NCBI GenBank assembly: GCA_963837395.1
Contig: CAWINI010000002.1
Span: 434,001 to 498,000, forward strand
Reading direction: 5' to 3'
DNA length: 64,000 bases
Origin: CAVZQN01 sp963837395
Lineage (GTDB): Bacteria > Acidobacteriota > HRBIN11 > JAKEFK01
A program made the position numbers and the translations under genes. Of this stretch, positions 1-7,911 are shown piece by piece (the first letter of the stretch is position 1; each line of letters opens with the position of its first letter). The notes under the pieces are model-generated. The model was not told where the DNA came from. It saw only the letters and a list, made by a program, of their open reading frames with translations, and did no database searches.

Positions 1-231
1 AATACGGCCTTTGTTGATTAATTTTGTTCCGATCTGATCGATCCTCCATGGAACTCCTACAAACGATGTTGCAGGATCGATCATGTTTTGCCCGTCATGA
101 ACGTACAAAACGGGATAGCGCTTCCGTTTATTTGTAAAATACGATGGTGGCAACCAGACAACAATGTCGCGCGCGTATCGTAATAACGGACTTTTTATTT
201 TTCGATGATAATGAACAAACTCGGGAACCAC
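1..231 (-). CDS. Putative esterase (alpha/beta hydrolase), 3' end beyond window
   Basis: The minus strand from a GTG at 231 reads through the window edge without a stop. It encodes about 77 residues of the N-terminal half of a Fes/esterase-D type serine hydrolase. The diagnostic segments are DIVVWLPPSYF (first strand of the fold) and YPVLYVHDGQNMID, the signature of the putative esterase family, in which the Asp-Gly-Gln-Asn stretch precedes the nucleophile elbow. The catalytic Ser, Asp and His lie outside the window, so activity and substrate cannot be judged. An in-frame stop shortly upstream leaves GTG 231 as the only plausible start. That start lies 4 bases after the yjbQ stop, so the two are probably co-transcribed. 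No strong ribosome binding site is visible. Confidence 0.75.
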   Translation of the reverse strand, partial: MVPEFVHYHRKIKSPLLRYARDIVVWLPPSYFTNKRKRYPVLYVHDGQNMIDPATSFVGVPWRIDQIGTKLINKGRI

Positions 232-235
232 AAAG

Positions 236-730
236 TCACTGAGATTTCAACCCCAAAATCATAACAGAGATTGTGCGTTCGCGAGCGCGATCCAATTCAA
301 CAAAAAAAACGCGCTGCCAGCGTCCTAATATTAATGTGCCGTGCATTACGTTTAACATCTGTGATGGATTCAACAACAAAGCTTTGCAATGCGCATGACC
401 ATTTGCAGGTTCGCCAGGTTCCAGATTTACGGTGCGGATCGAAAAATTATCATGGCGGTATTTTCGGTGTCGAGACGCGTAACGTTCCAGCATCCGCTTC
501 ATATCCGTTAACAGCAATGGTTCGTTTTCATTCACAATGATTGCAGCAGTGGTGTGCAGTGATTGAATGTTCACGAATCCTGATTGATATTCTGATGCGC
601 AAATAATCTGCTGAATTTGTTTTGTGATATCGATGAACTCCAATGTTTTGCGTGTCGAGATCCGGATGAATTCGTGATAGGTTGAAAATCCGGGAGCAGG
701 ATCAACAAATAATACTTTTGCATTTTGCAT
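236..730 (-). CDS. yjbQ: YjbQ/UPF0047 family protein
   Basis: This 164-residue protein matches the YjbQ (UPF0047) family, usually 135-165 residues, a compact trimeric beta fold. Members are reported to have weak thiamine-phosphate-synthase-like activity. Visible hallmarks are HTTAAIIVNEN near residue 60, the GHAHCKALLL stretch holding the conserved His pair, and a C-terminal segment with RVFFVELDRARERTI. The ATG at 730 is preceded by AAGGTAGG at good spacing. A longer reading from 946 would only add residues from the overlapping upstream gene in another frame. It starts 5 bases after the diiron protein gene and ends 4 bases before the esterase gene, so the three look like one operon. The cellular role of the family is unsettled. 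Confidence 0.88.
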   Translation of the reverse strand: MQNAKVLFVDPAPGFSTYHEFIRISTRKTLEFIDITKQIQQIICASEYQSGFVNIQSLHTTAAIIVNENEPLLLTDMKRMLERYASRHRKYRHDNFSIRTVNLEPGEPANGHAHCKALLLNPSQMLNVMHGTLILGRWQRVFFVELDRARERTISVMILGLKSQ

Positions 731-735
731 AATGC

Positions 736-1539
736 CTACCTTGCAATCGCCGAGGCGGTGATTGCTTTTGCAGATGTTGAATGGGTTTGACGCCACTGAA
801 TCATTTGTAATGCACGATTTAAATGAAGCTGCGATGTCTTCCGGTAACGTTTTGCGGGAAATCCTCCGGCTCGAAATACTTCTTTGTGTCCGTTCCAAAC
901 AACGATGAGTGTGATCCGGTGAAAAAGCGAATAGGTAGCATCCCATAATTTATTTATCCAATCTGGACGATTGCGCCGGATGTCGCCAAGAATGCATGCA
1001 TGAAATGCGAGGTGATGCATTTCATCACGCAAAAGATGTTTGCAAATTGCAGTTAATGCAGGTGAGGGTGTTGCATCGCGAAGAGCGCGATAGTAAATCC
1101 GTGCAACCAATTCTGCAGTCATTAAAACAGCGACACAAAGTTCGAGATTCCAGCGTCTGCGCAAAAATCGAAACACAAAGTCCGTCCATTGATGGTTCAG
1201 TAATGGAATACTTTCCGATTTCAAAAATCGGCCGAGTAGTGCAGCGTGACGTTGTTCTTCACCGATGAAAAATTGAACCGCTGTTGGCAGATAATGATCA
1301 GCAATTTCTTCGGCGCGTTTTTCTGCTGCACTTAAAAGTCGTCTGCCATCGGAGCTTTCACCTAATTGGAATGTTTGAATCGATGGACCCAAATCCATCC
1401 GTTCCTGGAGTGTTAAAGCCGGTGGGTCATCCCATGGAACGGGACGGGGATGTGAATTGGATTCAAAATAGTCGCACCACTGATGTGAATCCCAAAATAA
1501 TGCGCCACCAGTGTGTCTCGCATATTGAACTTGTTTCAT
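736..1539 (-). CDS. Ferritin-like diiron protein (putative oxygenase)
   Basis: This 267-residue, mostly helical protein carries a diiron-binding pattern: EEQRHAALLG (ExxH), then AELVARIYYRAL supplying a further Glu, then RDEMHHLAFH (DExxH). This spacing is that of ferritin-like four-helix diiron enzymes of the AurF/desaturase-like type, so an oxygenase or oxidase acting on an organic substrate is plausible. It resembles no single characterised enzyme strongly enough to name it. The ATG at 1539 is chosen because AGGAGG sits 7 bases upstream; reading from 1590 would add 17 residues without a binding site. No signal peptide or membrane segment is seen, so it is probably cytoplasmic. yjbQ follows immediately downstream. 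Confidence 0.72.
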   Translation of the reverse strand: MKQVQYARHTGGALFWDSHQWCDYFESNSHPRPVPWDDPPALTLQERMDLGPSIQTFQLGESSDGRRLLSAAEKRAEEIADHYLPTAVQFFIGEEQRHAALLGRFLKSESIPLLNHQWTDFVFRFLRRRWNLELCVAVLMTAELVARIYYRALRDATPSPALTAICKHLLRDEMHHLAFHACILGDIRRNRPDWINKLWDATYSLFHRITLIVVWNGHKEVFRAGGFPAKRYRKTSQLHLNRALQMIQWRQTHSTSAKAITASAIAR

Positions 1540-1632
1540 TGAAGTTCCTCCTATTTGCCGCAGAGCTATCTCTGTGGTTGAATTTCTCATTCACAAAGTA
1601 CTTTGTAATACAAAGTTCTCATCCAAAAAAAA

Positions 1633-2658
1633 TTAACCTCTGGCCGGGCGGGGTGAAAAGGTCAATGCACTCTTGCGTGATTCTGATTGCATCGACTCTG
1701 CAGCTCGCGCCAATACTTCTTCCAACGTTTGCAAATATTCCATAAATCGATCACGACCTTTATCGGTTAAGAAGATCTTGGTTAGCGGACGATTCTTGCT
1801 GAATGATTTACGGATCCGCACCACTTTCGCATCTTCTAATGCTCTTAAATGCCTGCTTAAATTTCCATCAGTTAAACTGCATTCATCCTTCAATTCCTGA
1901 AATGTCATTCCATCTGATGCTGAACAAAGTTCCGATAGAATTGCCAATCGATTCGGTTCGTGAAATACACCCTTTAGATTCTGAAATGGGCTTTCATGCT
2001 TTGTAGTCATGATGATCCTCCGGGACCGGGAAAAATGAATAAACTCACGAAATGTTGTTTCCTCGGTTCCATCAAAATGTAAAATAATTCCTCCAACCCA
2101 TTCACCGATAAAAAATACTATTCCCATCGGCCATGGATTTAAAAATGATAAATCGCGCGTTAAGAGCAAAATTGTTCCACACGCCACATAAAACAACGAA
2201 GGAATCCAGATCGATTTTGGAACAGCGTGTCGTGTTGCGAAATTTGCAAGGCCGAACAAACACATCCACGTTCCAAACAAGTATGAATAAAGTCCGTGCA
2301 ATAAAAAAGTAAGAGTAAGAATGCCGCCAACAGTTAATGGAAGTAACACATCCAATAACGGACGTAATCTTCGCAAATCGCGTTTTGATTGCGGATCGAA
2401 AATAAACCAGTAAAAAATTGCTCCGAAATTTAAGGCAATAGCAAACACAAAGAGAGTACTCCAACCGGCAAGATGTGCTAACACCGTTTGTGGATAGAAG
2501 TGCGAAGACATGATTGCGGCAGTTGCCAGGGCGAGTGTTCCGGAGATAGCGCGAGCACGGCCGGAGTAGCCTTTAAAACGCTGCTTCTCCAAAATCTTTT
2601 TCTGCAGATCGCGAACCTGAGTCAGCGCCTGTTGTACCCGATTGCCTTCCATGTCCAT
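1633..2658 (-). CDS. Membrane protein fused to winged-helix transcription regulator
   Basis: This is a 341-residue ORF in two parts. Residues about 1-215 begin with a charged helix and contain five or six hydrophobic segments (about 37-55, 63-88, 98-140, 147-167, 175-193). Residues about 217-341 are a winged helix-turn-helix of the MarR/ArsR-like type: PNRLAILSELC, then LTDGNLSRHLRALEDAKVV as the recognition helix, then a basic wing and a C-terminal dimerisation helix. The junction is an ATG at 2010 with GGAGG 6 bases upstream. The regulator can therefore also be made alone (125 residues). Whether the long form exists in the cell, giving a membrane-tethered regulator, is inference. The upstream region is divergent from nothing, and 93 bases separate it from the diiron gene downstream. 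Confidence 0.7.
   Translation of the reverse strand: MDMEGNRVQQALTQVRDLQKKILEKQRFKGYSGRARAISGTLALATAAIMSSHFYPQTVLAHLAGWSTLFVFAIALNFGAIFYWFIFDPQSKRDLRRLRPLLDVLLPLTVGGILTLTFLLHGLYSYLFGTWMCLFGLANFATRHAVPKSIWIPSLFYVACGTILLLTRDLSFLNPWPMGIVFFIGEWVGGIILHFDGTEETTFREFIHFSRSRRIIMTTKHESPFQNLKGVFHEPNRLAILSELCSASDGMTFQELKDECSLTDGNLSRHLRALEDAKVVRIRKSFSKNRPLTKIFLTDKGRDRFMEYLQTLEEVLARAAESMQSESRKSALTFSPRPARG
2008..2021 (-). promoter_or_regulatory. Internal ribosome binding site and start for the winged-helix domain
   Basis: On the minus strand, GGAGG (2017-2021) stands 6 bases before an in-frame ATG (2008-2010) exactly where the winged-helix domain begins inside the 341-residue ORF. This is a stronger start signal than that of the full-length ORF and suggests a second, soluble product. 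Confidence 0.6.
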
Positions 2659-2761
2659 ATAATTATACTACAACACAAAGAACTTTGCAATGCAAAGTAA
2701 GCTCGATCCTGGATGCTGGATTCTCGATGCTAGGAGGGTATAATCTTCCGAGCATCTAGCA

Positions 2762-3415
2762 TCAAGCATCGGGTTCTTCGAGCTCCAACGTTTCTGCCTC
2801 GCGAATTCGCGTTTTATTTTTAACGAAGTAGAGGATGGCGGACAGGATCCCGCACACAAAGCCGATAGCATGCGCGCGATAGCTTACGGATGGTTCGAAT
2901 GTGGAGGGCACAAATACAATCAGAAAGAAGCCGATGCTGCGCATCAGGCGATTGGCAATTGAATAACGGCGTTCGATTAAAACGTACAGTGTCAGCCAGA
3001 ATCCAGCCATACAATAAACAACACCGGAAGCTCCAACCAATGTCGCTTCAGGCGGGTAAGTCATTAAAGAAATCAGATGAATCAAACAGCCAAGAGCGAG
3101 CATCAGCAAAGGGAAAATTGTGAAACCGAAGTAGCCAAAAAGAAGTGAACTAAAAAATGCGAGTGGAATTGCGTTTGAAAAAAAATGCATGAAATCGGAG
3201 TGAACTAAAATTCCGGTAAGCAATCTCCAGTATTGACGGTGATGAATTACAGTTTCGCCGCTTGCCGGAAGCCACTGCGCTAAATTCCAGCGGTTCTCCC
3301 AGTAAATCACCGAAGAAACAAAAATGGTGACTATCGAAGCAAGTCCTGCCAGTGAACTGGAATGCTGTGGTTTCCGTGAAAGGAAAGTTTCACGGATGAT
3401 TACTTCGGATTTCAT
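2762..3415 (-). CDS. Rhomboid family intramembrane serine protease
   Basis: A 217-residue polytopic membrane protein with the rhomboid core: WRLLTGILVHSDFMHFFSN (the HxxxN oxyanion region), GASGVVY containing the nucleophile Ser130, and a later transmembrane helix carrying His182 in YRAHAIGF. The Ser-His dyad is therefore complete and the protein should be active. Six membrane segments are predicted by eye and the C-terminus is charged and cytoplasmic. Length fits the basic bacterial rhomboid. The ATG at 3415 overlaps the stop of the sarcosine-oxidase-like gene by 4 bases, so the two are translationally coupled. The substrate is unknown. Confidence 0.9.
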   Translation of the reverse strand: MKSEVIIRETFLSRKPQHSSSLAGLASIVTIFVSSVIYWENRWNLAQWLPASGETVIHHRQYWRLLTGILVHSDFMHFFSNAIPLAFFSSLLFGYFGFTIFPLLMLALGCLIHLISLMTYPPEATLVGASGVVYCMAGFWLTLYVLIERRYSIANRLMRSIGFFLIVFVPSTFEPSVSYRAHAIGFVCGILSAILYFVKNKTRIREAETLELEEPDA

Positions 3416-4539
3416 GAAAAGCGTGCAATACGGAAGGTTTCAATGGAATGCGGCGTTTTTCCATCCAAACAAAGATCCGCAAGAATTTCACCGATCACTG
3501 TTGCAAACTTAAAGCCGTGTCCGGAAAATCCTGCCGCAATAAAACAACGCGGATAATGCGGATGTACATCAACGATGAAGTGGGTATCAGGTGTCATTGT
3601 ATATAAACAGATTTTTCCATCCAGCAAATCATCTTGAATTCCGGGCATGTATCGATTAAAGAAATTTCGTAACTGTACTGCGTCTTGAGGTTCAAATTGG
3701 CGATTCACTGAATCCGGCGTTTTGAAACGTAAACCTCCGCCATGTCTTGCCAGTTTTATTCCAGGATGATTGTATAAAGGAAATCCATAAAAGATTCCTT
3801 CGGTTGTTTCAACAAGAAATACCGGAAAACGGGAATCATGAAACATTGCTGGATCTTTTGGTGGAAACCAACCGAGTACTTGTCGTTGAACTTCCAATGG
3901 AAGATTCAGATCCTGAAGTAAGCGTGTGTTCCATGCGCCGCCACAAATGATCACGCTACCAGCTTCGTATGAAGATTTAGAAGTTTGAACTAAAACTGAA
4001 TTCGGGTGGAATTCAATCGATTCAACGTTTTCATTTTCATGAATCTCTGCGCCAAGTTGACTGGCAATTTCAAGATGTGCACGGATGCAAGGATCTGCAA
4101 TCAAGTATCCTGCTCTTTCATCAAAACAAACATGCCAATCATCAGGCATTTTGAATTGTGGCCATCGCTTCATTGCCTCATGTGATCGCAAATGTTGGTG
4201 CGGCAAATCATGTTCAATGCATGCGCGCAATGCACCTAGAAATACATCACCGTTTTCAGGCCCGGCATCAATTCCACCGGTTCGAATCAGCAAATTCCTG
4301 CCCGAATCATTTTCCAGTTGTTGCCACAATTCATCGGAGCGCAGCACCAGCGGTACATAGTCTTCCGATTCATAGTAAGCATGACGGATGATGCGGGTGA
4401 ATCCAGTGTGACTCCCCAATTCGTTTACTGCAGTGAATTGATCGATCGCCAGCACACGGTGTTTACGTTTCGCAAGATGATAGGCAGTAGCACTGCCCAT
4501 CGTTCCTGCGCCGATAACAATTACATCGTATGTGTGCAT
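3412..4539 (-). CDS. Monomeric sarcosine oxidase / N-methyl-tryptophan oxidase-like FAD enzyme
   Basis: This 375-residue flavoprotein begins with a Rossmann motif, VIVIGAGTMGSATAYHLAK, for FAD binding. It continues with the family stretch GSHTGFTRIIRHAYYE and ends with the region around Cys311, KICLYTMTPDTHFIVD, where monomeric sarcosine oxidases bind FAD covalently, followed by AAGFSGHGFKFA. The family oxidises secondary N-methyl amines such as sarcosine or N-methyltryptophan to aldehyde and H2O2. Which amine is used here cannot be read from sequence. The ATG at 4539 puts the Rossmann motif at its usual N-terminal position; reading from 4641 would run through an intergenic palindrome. No clear Shine-Dalgarno is present. 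The gene is coupled to the rhomboid gene. Confidence 0.87.
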   Translation of the reverse strand: MHTYDVIVIGAGTMGSATAYHLAKRKHRVLAIDQFTAVNELGSHTGFTRIIRHAYYESEDYVPLVLRSDELWQQLENDSGRNLLIRTGGIDAGPENGDVFLGALRACIEHDLPHQHLRSHEAMKRWPQFKMPDDWHVCFDERAGYLIADPCIRAHLEIASQLGAEIHENENVESIEFHPNSVLVQTSKSSYEAGSVIICGGAWNTRLLQDLNLPLEVQRQVLGWFPPKDPAMFHDSRFPVFLVETTEGIFYGFPLYNHPGIKLARHGGGLRFKTPDSVNRQFEPQDAVQLRNFFNRYMPGIQDDLLDGKICLYTMTPDTHFIVDVHPHYPRCFIAAGFSGHGFKFATVIGEILADLCLDGKTPHSIETFRIARFS

Positions 4540-4612
4540 AATCTTTTTTAACGCAGAGATCGCCGAGTGTAAACAAAAATATATCTTGGCGTACTCAGCG
4601 TTAAAAAAGATT
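4540..4612. repeat. 73-bp palindromic element (AATCTTTTTTAACGC arms)
   Basis: AATCTTTTTTAACGC at 4540-4554 is mirrored perfectly by GCGTTAAAAAAGATT at 4598-4612. The left arm plus the following ten bases recurs at 20200-20224 with one mismatch, so this is a dispersed intergenic repeat. It begins directly at the start codon of the oxidase gene. Confidence 0.75.
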
Positions 4613-4618
4613 GCTACA

Positions 4619-4690
4619 ATCACGGAATTCACAGAATACACGGAATTTAATTATTTTTAATCAGTTCCGTGTATTCCGTGTTTCCGTGAT
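4619..4690. repeat. Inverted repeat built on CACGGAATACACGGAA
   Basis: Two roughly 26-base arms (4619-4645 and about 4665-4690) are near-perfect inverted repeats separated by an A/T-rich loop. The hairpin lies just beyond the alpha-2-macroglobulin stop codon and could act as its terminator. It may also be a dispersed element, because its arms are internally repetitive. Confidence 0.65.
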
Positions 4691-4695
4691 TGAAT

Positions 4696-7600
4696 TTAGT
4701 CTGCTACATTTAGCCGAATTTCTTCACCATTCGCGCGGATTTCCGGCACATACATGGCATGACCGAGCAGCGGCAATGCATGAAATTGTCCCGGCACTTC
4801 GGCGCGCAACGTATAACGGATCTCCCACATTCCTTGCGGCAGGTGATCGATAAACATCGCTACTTTGCGATCGCGCAATTCCTGATACACCCACGCGGTG
4901 CGTCCGGTATAATCTTCGGAATCCGGAGGCAACGGTGCTGGTTGAATCTGTGCAACCTTACGCCCGGCTTTTCGATCAATCGCACCTGACTTCATTTCCT
5001 TTGCATACAACGATTCACCACTTCGAATTTCAACCGCTTCAAGTCCCGCCGGCTTCAAATCTTCAAACAGCAGATACTCGTAATTATTTTTCGCTTCAAT
5101 CGTCACTACAACTTCAACCCGTTCACCACTTTTCACAGTGCCGCCATCTTGCAATGGAAGGCGATCATAGACATAGCCTTTCAGCAACGTCGGTTTTCCA
5201 GCCATACGGTAGTATTCGCGTTTCACAAAAATTTCGTTGCCTGCAGCTGTGACCGGCTCTTCCAGGCTGAAGAATTTTGCTTCTGTTGCAAAATACAGCG
5301 GACCATTTCCTGACTTCTTGCGAATTTGAATTTCATTTGCGCCATCACGAATCAAATCCGTTTTGATTCGGAATAAGCTTGGCGCAGAAAGGATCGATGC
5401 CGGAGTTACTTTTTGAGTTGCAACAGATGAACCATTCACTAACAACTCAAATTCAAGATCTGTTTTTAATTCTCCGCTGACTTTCAAGTAATCGGTCATG
5501 GTGTAAAGAACGATCGCCGTATCGCGTGTGTTGCTCCACTGAGCCCCGCGGCGATTCTTGATGAGCCAATTTGAAACTGGTTCGATCAGCGCATTTTGCG
5601 GATCGATTGCAAGCATCGCACGCAATGCAAATGCTGTTGCTTCAACACCACCATCAGACCAACGCCAGTAAATTCCATCCTCACCCCAGTGGGCAGTCCC
5701 CATTACTTCTTGACCGGATTCACCCTTGATCAAAATCGATTTGTCAGGTGCATTGTCCCGCTTCACACCATTTTCTAAATTACGCACCAACACATTCGCT
5801 TTCTCAGAATCGCCATACTGATGTGCGCTCAATGCAAACAATGCGCGAGTGTAGACATTCAGCTGATCGCGATGTTTCCATAAATTATCGATCGCTTTCT
5901 GTTCAAAAGATCCGGCACTAGCTTTTTGTTGCGCGCGATATGCAGATAACGCATGCAGCATCCACGATTGCATGTCGTAGGAATCTTCTTCTTCCACAAG
6001 TTCCTTTTCCAAAAATTGCGCACCGCGGCTCAATGCATCTTCACGAATTTCAACTCCTGATGCACGTGCCAACGTGAATCCCCACACCACATAACCGGTC
6101 ATAAAGTGATCACTATCACCTTCTTTCCACCAACCCCATCCGCCATCAGCATGTTGAAATCCATACAAGCGTTCGAGTCCTGCTTGCACCATGTCTGAAA
6201 GCTTCCGCAAATCTTTTTTACCTTCAGGATGCGTTTTTGCCAGATGTTCTTCGACAATGCCGCCGAAATTTTTATCGAGTGATGATTTTTTGATTCCAAG
6301 ATCGCTCAAAGTTTTTGCAACCATCACCGCCGGCAAGAAACGGCTCATTGTTTGTTCAGTGCAGCCGTACGGATAATCAATCAAATAGGGAAGTGCATCC
6401 AGCATTGTGACAGCCATGCTTGGTGTAATTTGAACTGTCAACGTAGTTGAATCTTTTTTGCGTTCTGCCGGAATGTTGATTTGAATCGTTGCATCCTGAG
6501 CTCGTACCTTACCTGATTTCACCAGGAATTTTTCAATCCCATGCTCAAACACCGGATAGGTTTTTTCCATCGCATCGGAGAATTCACCACCGCGAGCAGT
6601 GACACGAAGCTTTGCAGTTCCAATCTGATGCGCTTCCAAATTCCAATCAACACGCTTTTCGCCATTTGCATCAACGGCTACGGAAGCCGGCTTCAATCCT
6701 GATTCGCTTGTATTCAATCCGGTTGCATCAAGGGCTGCATTCACACTCAATGCTTTGTCAGTGTTGTTGTTGATCACTGCCGAGATCGTGACTTTATCGC
6801 CAATCACGAAGAAGCGCGGGGCTTGAAGTCTTACGATCAACGGTTTGCGTGTTCGCGTTTTTGTGTTTGCAATTCCGAATTGATTTGCTGTTCCTGTAAC
6901 TCGCGCAGTTGCACTCCATGTCGTCAGTGAATCAGGATACTTGAACTTCAGTGATGCTGTTCCATCTTTATTTGTAACTACATCTGGTTTCCAGAAAGCT
7001 GTTGCGCGGAAATCGGTTCGCACTTCGACTGCTTGTTCCGGTTCTTCCGCTCCCACTTCGGCAGATTTTTTTGCTTTCATTCCGGCAACTTTATTTTCCG
7101 CAAGCCTACCTGAAATTTCGCGCGCCGCCGGTGCTGAAGCTGGAGGCGCTGCAACTACCATATCTTCAGCGAGTTCTGATCGCGATTGCAAAGCCTGGCG
7201 AGCATCACGATCTTTATACATTGCTCCACCCGCAACTCCAGTTTGCCCTTCTTCTTGCTTATACAGATCGGCCTTTGATAACTCCACAAAACTTTTATAT
7301 TGAAATGTGCTGAATGTTTGAACTGCTTGATACCGTTTTTGACCAAAGAAAAATTGTCGTGGATCACCAGCGTAATCTTGCTGAATGTAGGAAACGGATT
7401 CATCAGAAACACTGAGAGCAACTTCTGCCGCGACGGGATTTCCATCAGCATCTTTTGTTGTGATAGATAAAGTTCCTTCTTCCTGTGGTTGATATTGATC
7501 GCGATCCGACTTCACTTCCACATTCAAGAAATTTTTCGTTGGCGGAACAACGACCTGTTTTGTATCCTGGTAAATCTGTTTCTGATTCACCATCAATCCA

Positions 7601-7887
7601 TTCAGGAAAATATTCGGTACATATTTTTCTTCGATCGGCAGTTCGATCAGTTTCACTGTGCCGGTGAGATGAACAAGCTGATAGCTATATAGATCGCCCC
7701 CTTCAATACTGAAAAGCACATAACTTTCGTTGAATGGTGTGTGGATCATTACCGGCGCTTTTTGTCCGGTGCGGAATGTATCTTTGTCAACAATGATTTC
7801 GAGTCCGCCTTGTCGATATCCCAGTTCGGTGGAAGCATTGGTAGCAACCCATGCTGTTGCTTCGGCTGTGATTGTGACCGGCAGCAA
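4696..7887 (-). CDS. Alpha-2-macroglobulin family protein, C-terminal part (after in-frame TGA)
   Basis: A 1,063-codon segment in the same frame as the upstream 7912-10566 segment; only the TGA at 7912-7914 separates them. It covers the central macroglobulin domains, the bait region, the conserved alpha-2-macroglobulin domain (TTWSATARVTGTANQFGI) and the thioester domain, with GCTEQ at residues 508-512 of this segment (Cys509, Gln512). It ends with the receptor-binding-like domain. The CxEQ motif is intact, so a covalent protease trap in the periplasm is possible. Translation from the TTG at 7887 would give a product without a signal peptide, so as a separate protein it would be misplaced. 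Read as one gene with 7912-10566 the protein is about 1,950 residues. Confidence 0.85.
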   Translation of the reverse strand: MLPVTITAEATAWVATNASTELGYRQGGLEIIVDKDTFRTGQKAPVMIHTPFNESYVLFSIEGGDLYSYQLVHLTGTVKLIELPIEEKYVPNIFLNGLMVNQKQIYQDTKQVVVPPTKNFLNVEVKSDRDQYQPQEEGTLSITTKDADGNPVAAEVALSVSDESVSYIQQDYAGDPRQFFFGQKRYQAVQTFSTFQYKSFVELSKADLYKQEEGQTGVAGGAMYKDRDARQALQSRSELAEDMVVAAPPASAPAAREISGRLAENKVAGMKAKKSAEVGAEEPEQAVEVRTDFRATAFWKPDVVTNKDGTASLKFKYPDSLTTWSATARVTGTANQFGIANTKTRTRKPLIVRLQAPRFFVIGDKVTISAVINNNTDKALSVNAALDATGLNTSESGLKPASVAVDANGEKRVDWNLEAHQIGTAKLRVTARGGEFSDAMEKTYPVFEHGIEKFLVKSGKVRAQDATIQINIPAERKKDSTTLTVQITPSMAVTMLDALPYLIDYPYGCTEQTMSRFLPAVMVAKTLSDLGIKKSSLDKNFGGIVEEHLAKTHPEGKKDLRKLSDMVQAGLERLYGFQHADGGWGWWKEGDSDHFMTGYVVWGFTLARASGVEIREDALSRGAQFLEKELVEEEDSYDMQSWMLHALSAYRAQQKASAGSFEQKAIDNLWKHRDQLNVYTRALFALSAHQYGDSEKANVLVRNLENGVKRDNAPDKSILIKGESGQEVMGTAHWGEDGIYWRWSDGGVEATAFALRAMLAIDPQNALIEPVSNWLIKNRRGAQWSNTRDTAIVLYTMTDYLKVSGELKTDLEFELLVNGSSVATQKVTPASILSAPSLFRIKTDLIRDGANEIQIRKKSGNGPLYFATEAKFFSLEEPVTAAGNEIFVKREYYRMAGKPTLLKGYVYDRLPLQDGGTVKSGERVEVVVTIEAKNNYEYLLFEDLKPAGLEAVEIRSGESLYAKEMKSGAIDRKAGRKVAQIQPAPLPPDSEDYTGRTAWVYQELRDRKVAMFIDHLPQGMWEIRYTLRAEVPGQFHALPLLGHAMYVPEIRANGEEIRLNVAD

Positions 7888-7911
7888 TCCCGGACCAGAG
7901 TCTTCACTGGC

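Noticed and set aside
236..946. Longer yjbQ reading from 946
   Set aside because: The extra 72 residues overlap the diiron gene in another frame; a good binding site precedes the ATG at 730.
2668..2871. Small 67-codon ORF
   Set aside because: Overlaps the rhomboid 3' end in a different frame and runs into a repeat-like intergenic stretch; no motif or ribosome site.
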